In this document: positions 7,290 to 12,912 of the stretch, piece by piece | How positions within the stretch are numbered: position 1 is the first letter of the stretch | How the letters are laid out: every line of letters starts with the position of its first letter | Source: Clostridia bacterium | GTDB taxonomy: Bacteria > Bacillota > Clostridia > Oscillospirales > Acutalibacteraceae | Direction of reading: 5' to 3' | Length of the DNA stretch: 15,468 nucleotides | Assembly: GCA_900759575.1 (NCBI GenBank) | Contig: CAAEVU010000076.1 | Span: 1-15,468 of the forward strand | The notes under the pieces: generated by a model | Databases searched by the model: none | Told to the model about the DNA's origin: nothing | The model's input: only the letters and a program-made list of their open reading frames with translations | Position numbers and translations under genes: made by a program

Positions 7290-7589
7290 CGGAAAACGTG
7301 AGGACGCGGAGTAGTAAGCTTTGAGCCCTGTCAGAGAGATGCCGGGTGGTGCGAGGCATCGAGGAAGCGAAAAGCTGAACTGACCGCTGAACGGCCGTGC
7401 CGAAGCCAGTAGGTGCGGACGGGGTTGCGCCCGTTATCAGCGCAGGGGTATCAAGTTGTGCCGGTTGGCGCGGCCCGTACCCGCAAAGGTGCATTTCACA
7501 TTGTTTGAAATGAAGAAGAGTGGTACCGCGGAAGCTTTGCTCTTTCGTCTCTTCTGTCCCCGTGGACAGAAGGGCGAAAGAGCTTTTTT
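7290..7589 (+). promoter_or_regulatory. T-box riboswitch 1 (tRNA-sensing leader, probable leucine specifier CUG)
   Basis: The hallmark T-box AGAGTGGTACCGCGG is at 7517-7531. Stem I shows AGTAGTA (7310-7316), AGCTTT (7317-7322) pairing with AAAAGCT (7370-7376), the AGAGAG bulge (7333-7338), and an apical GGGTGGTGCGA loop (7344-7354) closed by ATGCC/GGCAT. Right after the helix comes GAA (7377-7379) and then CTG (7380-7382) followed by A. That reads as a CUG leucine specifier; a one-base shift would give the stop UGA. A small stem III (7492-7498 with 7506-7512) precedes the antiterminator, where GAAGAG pairs with CTCTTC. The bulge UGGU calls for a tRNA with discriminator A73, which tRNA-Leu has. 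Uncharged tRNA would favour read-through into the transporter and dehydrogenase. The leader fills the gene-free stretch 7178-7629. Confidence 0.9.
7539..7589 (+). terminator. Regulated terminator of T-box 1
   Basis: GCTCTTTCG...CTTCTGTCC (7539-7559) pairs with GGACAGAAG...CGAAAGAGC (7564-7583), with a small internal mismatch, and is followed by six Ts (7584-7589). It is mutually exclusive with the antiterminator. Confidence 0.9.
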
Positions 7590-7629
7590 GTTGCCTGGGG
7601 AAACAAAAATTTTTTCAGGAGGTCGTATC

Positions 7630-8868
7630 ATGAACAAAGTATCCGCGAAAATCCCATTCATTACCCTGTTTTCCGTGGGTGCGGTGCTGTTTTCCGCCCA
7701 TGCGGGAGGCGGCTTCGCCACCGGCAACCAGGCCCACACCTATTATGTGGGGCTGGGCTGGCTGGGCCCCATCAGCGCGGTGGGCGCCATGCTGCTTTTG
7801 ACCATCACCATGCGTGAGGCCATGATGATGTACAACACCCGTGGCCTTTCTTCCTACAAGGACCTGTTCAAAACCTTGTACCATCCTTTTGACAAGCTTT
7901 GGGTGCTGTTTGAGGTGTTTTTCTACATCATGGTGCTTATGGCTGTGGCAGCTGCCATTTCCGGCGCGGCTTCGGCATTGCAGAATTACTTTGGCCTGAA
8001 TTACTATGCGGGCATCGTCATTGTGGGCCTGGTGGTTTTGAGCTTGACCATCTTCGGCGCCGACCTGGTCCGGGCAGCCAGCACCTATATGGGCATTGCC
8101 ATCCTGGTGACCGCCGTGGCCATCTACGCGGTTGGCGTGGCCTACAGCGGCAACCTGCAGAACGCCCTTTGGAAAGATTTTGAGACCCAGGGCTTTGGAA
8201 ATATTCCTCAAGCCATTTTGAACTGCTTTACTTACGCCGGTTTCCAGTGCGTGACCCTTCCCACCATGATCGCCTGCGGCACGCCTTTGACCACCAAGAA
8301 AGCCTGCTCCCGTTCCATGTGGATCTCCTTCATCATGAACTCCGTGGCGTTGGTGCTGTCCATCTTTATGTTGATCTCCTGGCAGAGCATGTACACCTCC
8401 GTGGAGGGCGGCACCGTGATCCCCACCTTGACCGTGTGCAAGGAAATGGGTATGAGCTGGCTGACCGTGGTGTACGGCGTGTGCCTGCTCCTCTGCTTGA
8501 TCTCCACCGGTGTGACCACCACCTTCGGGTTTGTGGCCCGGTTTGAAAAACTCCCCATGTTCCGGAAGATCTCTTCCGCTCCTGCCCGCAGCGCCGTGGT
8601 GGCCGCGTTCATCATCATCCTCTCCATGACCATCTCCTTGGCGGGACTTTCCAACATCATCAAGTACGGTTACGGCTATTGCGGTTATTACGCCATCATC
8701 GTGGTGATCCTGCCCTTCCTCACAGTGGGTGTGTACAAGAACCGCAAGTATCTGAAGGAACATCCCGAAGCCGAAGGCCGTTCCTATGCGGATGCGGTCA
8801 AGGCCGCTGAGAAGGACCAGCAGGAAGAAGAGGAATCCCTCCCCGAGGGACAGCCTCAGCAGATCTGA
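7630..8868 (+). CDS. YkvI-like APC-superfamily membrane transporter
   Basis: This 412-residue protein has about ten predicted membrane helices: roughly 10-30, 40-60, 92-117, 127-148, 152-173, 196-217, 230-250, 276-302, 320-342 and 350-368. The first helix is broken by AHAGGGFATGNQ (23-34). This matches the glycine-rich unwound element of the uncharacterised YkvI family, which is related to LeuT/APC-fold amino acid transporters. A charged cytosolic tail with an E/Q-rich stretch (about 380-412) follows the last helix. The ATG at 7630 has AGGAGG upstream; the frame opens further into the T-box leader, but that part is not coding. T-box control indicates that the substrate is an amino acid or close analogue, possibly leucine-related given the CUG specifier. 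It is co-transcribed with the dehydrogenase 38 bases downstream. Substrate and coupling ion are inference. Confidence 0.85.
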   Translation: MNKVSAKIPFITLFSVGAVLFSAHAGGGFATGNQAHTYYVGLGWLGPISAVGAMLLLTITMREAMMMYNTRGLSSYKDLFKTLYHPFDKLWVLFEVFFYIMVLMAVAAAISGAASALQNYFGLNYYAGIVIVGLVVLSLTIFGADLVRAASTYMGIAILVTAVAIYAVGVAYSGNLQNALWKDFETQGFGNIPQAILNCFTYAGFQCVTLPTMIACGTPLTTKKACSRSMWISFIMNSVALVLSIFMLISWQSMYTSVEGGTVIPTLTVCKEMGMSWLTVVYGVCLLLCLISTGVTTTFGFVARFEKLPMFRKISSAPARSAVVAAFIIILSMTISLAGLSNIIKYGYGYCGYYAIIVVILPFLTVGVYKNRKYLKEHPEAEGRSYADAVKAAEKDQQEEEESLPEGQPQQI

Positions 8869-8906
8869 GTGTGGATGACGTGAGTTTGTGAAAGGAAGAA
8901 TCAACT

Positions 8907-9983
8907 ATGCAAGAAACATTGTTTGCCGGATATACCATCGGGGAGGACGCCTATACCAATATTCCCAACGTGTGCGCTCCCTTTGGAAAGAAAGCCGCCA
9001 TCATCGGCGGTAAACACGCCCTGGCCGCAGCGGAAGAGAAGATCCGCAAAGCCGTGGAGGGTTCGGACATTGAGATCACCGGTACCTACTGGTACGGGGG
9101 AGAGGCCTCGGTGGAAAATATCGAGATGCTCCTGCCCCAGGTGGCGGACGCGGATATGATCTTTGCGGTGGGCGGCGGCAAAGCCATCGATACCTGTAAA
9201 GTGCTGTCCCATCAAACTAACCGTCCCTTCTTTACCTTCCCCACCATCGCATCCACTTGCGCGTCCTGTACCAGCCTGGGAATCCTCTACCATCCCGATG
9301 GCAGCCTGCGGGAGTATTCCTTCTCCAAGGTGCCGCCTACCCACATCTTCATCGACCCCCAGATCATCGCCGACGCTCCGGTGAAATACCTGTGGGCCGG
9401 CATGGGGGACACCATGGCAAAGCACTTTGAGTGCACCATCTCTTCCCGTGGAGATGTACCCGCCCACTCCGACGCCATGGGCATCGCCTTGAGCTCCATG
9501 TGCGCCGAGCCCATCCTCCGCTGGGGCCATCAGGCCATGGAGGATTGCAAGGCTCACCGGGTCACCAATGAACTCACCGAGGTGATCTTGGGGATTATCG
9601 TGTCCACGGGCCTGGTGTCCAACTTCGTCCAGGTGGACTACACCACCGGCTTGGCCCACGCCATCTATAACGGGTTTACTATCCTGCCCAGCACCGAAGA
9701 GAATCACCATCTACACGGGGAAGTGGTGTCCTATGGCATTTTGGCCATGCTCACCATTGACCATAAGCCGGAAGAGCGGGAAAAGGTCATGCGGTTCAAC
9801 CGTTCCATCGGTTTGCCCACAAAGCTTTCCGACATTCACGCCAAACCGGAAGATGTGCCTGCCGTGGCGGAGAAAGCCCTAAAGGGTATCGACGTGCGCA
9901 AATGGCCGTATGAAGTGACTGTGGATATGATCGTCAAGGGGATCGGCGAGCTGGAAGAGTACAGCGCAAACTTTGCCGGATAA
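8907..9983 (+). CDS. Iron-containing alcohol dehydrogenase family protein (GldA/HcxA-like)
   Basis: This 358-residue NAD(P)-dependent dehydrogenase is of the group III metal-dependent type. The nucleotide loop is AVGGGKAIDTCK (87-98), followed by TIASTCASCTSLGILYH (113-129), which corresponds to the glycerol-dehydrogenase-like nicotinamide region. The likely divalent metal ligands are D168 (GMGDTMAKHFE), H251 (GLAHAIYNG) and H270 (HHLHGEVVSYG). The family includes glycerol dehydrogenase and E. coli HcxA (YbdH), which interconverts 2-oxo and 2-hydroxy acids. Placement behind a T-box and an amino acid-type transporter favours a 2-oxo/2-hydroxy acid substrate over glycerol, but that is inference. 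The ATG at 8907 has AAAGGAAG upstream. The gene ends 20 bases before the next promoter, so it closes operon 1. Confidence 0.88.
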   Translation: MQETLFAGYTIGEDAYTNIPNVCAPFGKKAAIIGGKHALAAAEEKIRKAVEGSDIEITGTYWYGGEASVENIEMLLPQVADADMIFAVGGGKAIDTCKVLSHQTNRPFFTFPTIASTCASCTSLGILYHPDGSLREYSFSKVPPTHIFIDPQIIADAPVKYLWAGMGDTMAKHFECTISSRGDVPAHSDAMGIALSSMCAEPILRWGHQAMEDCKAHRVTNELTEVILGIIVSTGLVSNFVQVDYTTGLAHAIYNGFTILPSTEENHHLHGEVVSYGILAMLTIDHKPEEREKVMRFNRSIGLPTKLSDIHAKPEDVPAVAEKALKGIDVRKWPYEVTVDMIVKGIGELEEYSANFAG

Positions 9984-10002
9984 GAAAATTTGCAGGAATC
10001 TC

Positions 10003-10029
10003 TTGACATTCTTTCAAAATGGGTGTAAT
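10003..10029 (+). promoter_or_regulatory. Promoter of T-box gene 2
   Basis: A perfect TTGACA (10003-10008) is followed by TGTAAT (10024-10029), a 15-base spacer. TAATCT at 10026-10031 would give 17 bases with a poorer -10. It lies just after the dehydrogenase stop. Confidence 0.65.
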
Positions 10030-10044
10030 CTTTTTTAGAACCAC

Positions 10045-10343
10045 AATTCAATAAGCTTCCTTTTGGAAAGCTGAGGAAAGGCTGCGACGAAGACGGTCCG
10101 GCTGACCTTCCTTGCAGAGAGCCGGCGGTTGCTGCGAGCCGGTGGAAGGCGCTGTGTGACCAATCCCTTCTGAGCCGGAAGCCCCAAATCCGAAAACCGG
10201 AAAGTAGGCGTTTCCCGTGTATGCTGCGTTAGTGCATAGGGCTTGCTGGAGCCCGACGAGGTGGCGCGAAAGCGCAATTTGAGTGGTACCGCGGATTATT
10301 TGTCCGTCTCAAGGAAAAAATTTCTTTGAGACGGACTTTTTTT
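10045..10343 (+). promoter_or_regulatory. T-box riboswitch 2 (tRNA-sensing leader, specifier unresolved)
   Basis: The T-box GAGTGGTACCGCGG is at 10281-10294 and the antiterminator TTGAG/CTCAA closes it. Stem I has the AGAGAG bulge (10116-10121), an apical GGTTGCTGCGA loop (10127-10137) closed by GCCGGC/GCCGGT, and a perfect CCTTCC/GGAAGG helix (10106-10111 with 10144-10149). It lacks the AGTA...GAA signature, so the specifier is uncertain. Below a GGTC/GACC helix the 3' loop reads AATCCCTTC (10162-10170). AUC (Ile, 10163-10165) and UUC (Phe, 10168-10170) are candidates that fit the UGGU bulge, which calls for A73. The leader lies in the gene-free stretch 9984-10413 and controls the HTH-cupin-ligase fusion. 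Confidence 0.88.
10302..10343 (+). terminator. Regulated terminator of T-box 2
   Basis: GTCCGTCTCAAGG (10302-10314) pairs with CTTTGAGACGGAC (10324-10336) with one wobble, and seven Ts follow. Its 5' arm overlaps the antiterminator strand. Confidence 0.92.
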
Positions 10344-10413
10344 ATTTGCGTTCGGAAACCAGCACCGTGCGCGACTTGTCCCGTCCGGTCACGGACAGAA
10401 AGGAGCCAGACCC

Positions 10414-12702
10414 ATGGAAAAAACAGATTTGAAAACACAACTTGCCGAGGTAGCGGAACGTATCCGCACCATGCGGGAAATCACCGGTCTTTCCGAAGAG
10501 GAAATGGCAAAATGCACCGGCGTCTCCAAGGAGGAGTACGAACAGTGCGAAGCGGGCGAGAGAGACTTTAGCTTCACTTTCATTTATAAGTGCGCTATTC
10601 GTTTCGGCATTGACCCCACTGACTTGATCAAAGGCGTCAGCCCCACTCTTTCCAGCTACACCATTTCCCGGAAGGGCGACGGTTTGCCCATCACCCGCCG
10701 GCAGGGCTTTAAATATTTGAATATGGCCCCTCTGTTTAAGAATAAGACCGCCGAGCCTTTCTTTGTCACCATGCCCTATTCCGAGGCCGAGCAGAACGTG
10801 GCTATCAAACTTTCCACCCACGTGGGCCAGGAGTTTGATATCGTGATTAAGGGCGCTATGAAAATGCAGGTGGGCAACCATGTGGAAGTGCTCCACGAAG
10901 GGGATTCCATCTATTACAATTCCAGCACCCCCCACGGCATGATCGCCACCGAGGGTGCCGATTGCCAGATCTATGCCATTGTGCTCAAGGGCGCGGAGGA
11001 ATTTGCTCCGGAGCAGGATCGGTTCCAGAAGCTGATCGACGCCAAGTTGGCCCGTCAGGATCGGGAGACCGTTTCCACTCCCTTTGTCAAAACCACGCTG
11101 GATGAGAACGGCATCTTGAACGGCATCCAGTTCCAGAACGAGGAGAAATTCAATTTCGCCTTTGATATCGTGGATAAACTGGCGGAAAAATGCCCCGATA
11201 AATTGGCCATGCTCCATGTGGCAAACGATAAGACCGAGCGCCGCTTTACCTTTGGCGATATCAGCCGCTGGTCCTCCAAAACCGCCAATTACCTGGAAAG
11301 CCTGGGTATCAAGCGGGGCGACCGGGTCATGGTGGTCTTGAAGCGTCACTATCAGTTCTGGTTCGTGATCACAGCTCTGCACAAGATGGGCGCGGTGATT
11401 ATCCCCGCCACCAACCTGCTGATGGAACACGACTTCGATTACCGGTTTAAAGCGGCAGGCGTGAAAGCCATCCTGTGTACCGCCGACGGCCAGGTGGCCG
11501 ACGAAGCGGAGAAAGCCACCAAGAATTGCCCCTCTGTGGAAGTGAAAGTCATGGTGGGCAAAAACCGTTTGGGCTGGCACGATTTCGACAAGGAAGTGGA
11601 AGCCTTCCCGGATACCTATGAGCGCAAGCCCGATGCTCCCTGCGGCAGCGACCCCATGCTCATGTTCTTCACCTCCGGCACCACCGGCTATCCCAAGATC
11701 GCCGAGCACAACTATAAATATGCCCTGGGCCATTATATCACCGCCAAGTATTGGCACAATGTAAATCCCGAAGGGCTGCACTTCACCATTTCCGATACCG
11801 GCTGGGGCAAAGCGCTGTGGGGCAAGTATTATGGCCAGTGGATGAACGAAGCTGCCATCTTCACCTATGACTTTGACAAGTTCGATGCCCACGACATCCT
11901 GCCCATGTTCGCCAAGTATCATATCACCACCTTCTGCGCTCCGCCCACCATGTACCGGTTCTTTATCAAAGAGGACCTTTCCAAATACGACCTGTCCTCC
12001 ATCGAGTATTCCACCACTGCCGGCGAAGCCTTGAACCCGGAAGTGTATGAGCAGTGGAAACGGGCCACCGGTATGTCCCTGATGGAAGGCTTTGGCCAGA
12101 CCGAGACCACCCTGACCATTTACAATCCTGTGGGCACCGTGCCCAAGCCCGGTTCCATGGGCGTTCCCAGCCCCCTCTATAACGTGGACATCGTCCTGCC
12201 GGACGGCACTCCCGCTCCTGTGGGCGAGACGGGCGAGATCGTTATCCGCACCGATAAAGGAACTCCCTGCGGTTTGTTCATGGGCTACTATCAGGATGAG
12301 GAAAAAACCAAGGAAGCTTGGAGCGACGGTGTCTACCATACCGGCGATACCGCTTGGCGTGATGAGGACGGCTACTTCTGGTATGTGGGCCGTACTGACG
12401 ATGTGATCAAGTCTTCCGGTTACCGTATCGGGCCCTTCGAGATCGAAAGCGTCATCATGGAGCTGCCCTATGTGTTGGAGTGCGCCGTTACCAGCGCTCC
12501 CGATCCGGTTCGCGGCCAGGTGGTCAAGGCCATCATCGTGTTGACCAAGGGCACCGAAAAGAGCGACGACCTGAAGAAGGAAATCCAGAACTACGTGAAG
12601 AAAAATACCGCTCCCTATAAGTATCCCCGTATTGTGGAATTCCGGGATGACCTGCCCAAGACCATCTCCGGTAAGATCCGCCGTGTGGAGCTGAAAGGCT
12701 AA
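10414..12702 (+). CDS. XRE HTH-cupin-acyl-CoA synthetase (AMP-binding) fusion
   Basis: This 762-residue protein has three parts. Residues about 10-74 form an XRE-type helix-turn-helix (TGLSEEEMAKCTGVSKEEYEQ). Residues about 125-192 form a cupin like that of XRE-cupin regulators, with H136, E140, EGDSIYYNSSTPHG and H174. Residues about 245-762 form a complete adenylate-forming enzyme. The enzyme motifs are FTSGTTGYPK (419-428), CAPPTMYRF (508-516), GFGQTET (559-565), HTGD (642-645), GRTDDVIKSSGYRIGPFEIE (659-678) and ISGKIRR with predicted catalytic K754. The ligase part resembles the medium-chain MACS/ACSM acyl-CoA synthetases, which activate short, branched or aromatic carboxylic acids to acyl-AMP and then acyl-CoA. 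The ATG at 10414 has AAAGGAG upstream. The single-gene unit is controlled by T-box 2. The HTH may bind DNA or may only be a ligand-gated module. The substrate is unknown; branched-chain or aryl acids are suggested by the family and the T-box. Confidence 0.9.
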   Translation: MEKTDLKTQLAEVAERIRTMREITGLSEEEMAKCTGVSKEEYEQCEAGERDFSFTFIYKCAIRFGIDPTDLIKGVSPTLSSYTISRKGDGLPITRRQGFKYLNMAPLFKNKTAEPFFVTMPYSEAEQNVAIKLSTHVGQEFDIVIKGAMKMQVGNHVEVLHEGDSIYYNSSTPHGMIATEGADCQIYAIVLKGAEEFAPEQDRFQKLIDAKLARQDRETVSTPFVKTTLDENGILNGIQFQNEEKFNFAFDIVDKLAEKCPDKLAMLHVANDKTERRFTFGDISRWSSKTANYLESLGIKRGDRVMVVLKRHYQFWFVITALHKMGAVIIPATNLLMEHDFDYRFKAAGVKAILCTADGQVADEAEKATKNCPSVEVKVMVGKNRLGWHDFDKEVEAFPDTYERKPDAPCGSDPMLMFFTSGTTGYPKIAEHNYKYALGHYITAKYWHNVNPEGLHFTISDTGWGKALWGKYYGQWMNEAAIFTYDFDKFDAHDILPMFAKYHITTFCAPPTMYRFFIKEDLSKYDLSSIEYSTTAGEALNPEVYEQWKRATGMSLMEGFGQTETTLTIYNPVGTVPKPGSMGVPSPLYNVDIVLPDGTPAPVGETGEIVIRTDKGTPCGLFMGYYQDEEKTKEAWSDGVYHTGDTAWRDEDGYFWYVGRTDDVIKSSGYRIGPFEIESVIMELPYVLECAVTSAPDPVRGQVVKAIIVLTKGTEKSDDLKKEIQNYVKKNTAPYKYPRIVEFRDDLPKTISGKIRRVELKG

Positions 12703-12744
12703 AAGAAGCTTTCTTGTGAGGAAGTTTTAGAAAGGTATTTTAGG

Positions 12745-12787
12745 TCGCGAGGACTACCCGTGTAGCCCTCGCGATTTGTTTTTTTCT
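12745..12787 (+). terminator. Terminator of the fusion gene
   Basis: TCGCGAGGACTAC (12745-12757) pairs with GTAGCCCTCGCGA (12762-12774) with a single A-C mismatch and a CCGT loop. TTTGTTTTTTTT follows. Confidence 0.88.
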
Positions 12788-12861
12788 TCGGTATAAATGA
12801 CTTACCTTTGAGTATGCCTGTGGAAACCGAAGCCCTTTTTGAGGTCGAGGAATAAGGCCAG

Positions 12862-12903
12862 AAAAAGAAAAGAGCCGTCCAACTGGACGGCTCTTTTCTT
12901 TTT
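12862..12903. terminator. Bidirectional terminator, end of the sigma/anti-sigma operon
   Basis: A perfect 19-bp stem (12862-12880 with 12885-12903) closes over an AACT loop, with A and T tracts built into the arms. It lies 10 bases past the stop of the minus-strand gene and also backs up the plus-strand terminator at 12745. Confidence 0.92.
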
Positions 12904-12912
12904 TGTTCTGTT

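Noticed and set aside
7456..7629. Coding extension of the transporter upstream of 7630
   Set aside because: This stretch is the T-box antiterminator and terminator; the AGGAGG before 7630 marks the start.
7615..8904. Minus-strand open frame opposite the transporter
   Set aside because: Extremely His/Gly-rich translation produced by antisense reading of hydrophobic codons; no ribosome site or homology.
10342..12339. Very long open frame on the minus strand opposite the acyl-CoA synthetase fusion
   Set aside because: It lies wholly antisense to a gene with full domain motifs, its translation is low-complexity H/G/Q-rich, and it has no recognisable domain. Long antisense frames are expected in GC-rich genes.
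12786..12837. CTTCGGT...ACCGAAG inverted repeat followed by CCCTTTTT as a possible small RNA end
   Set aside because: Seven pairs across a 33-base loop between two much stronger terminators; no promoter or conserved structure supports an RNA gene.
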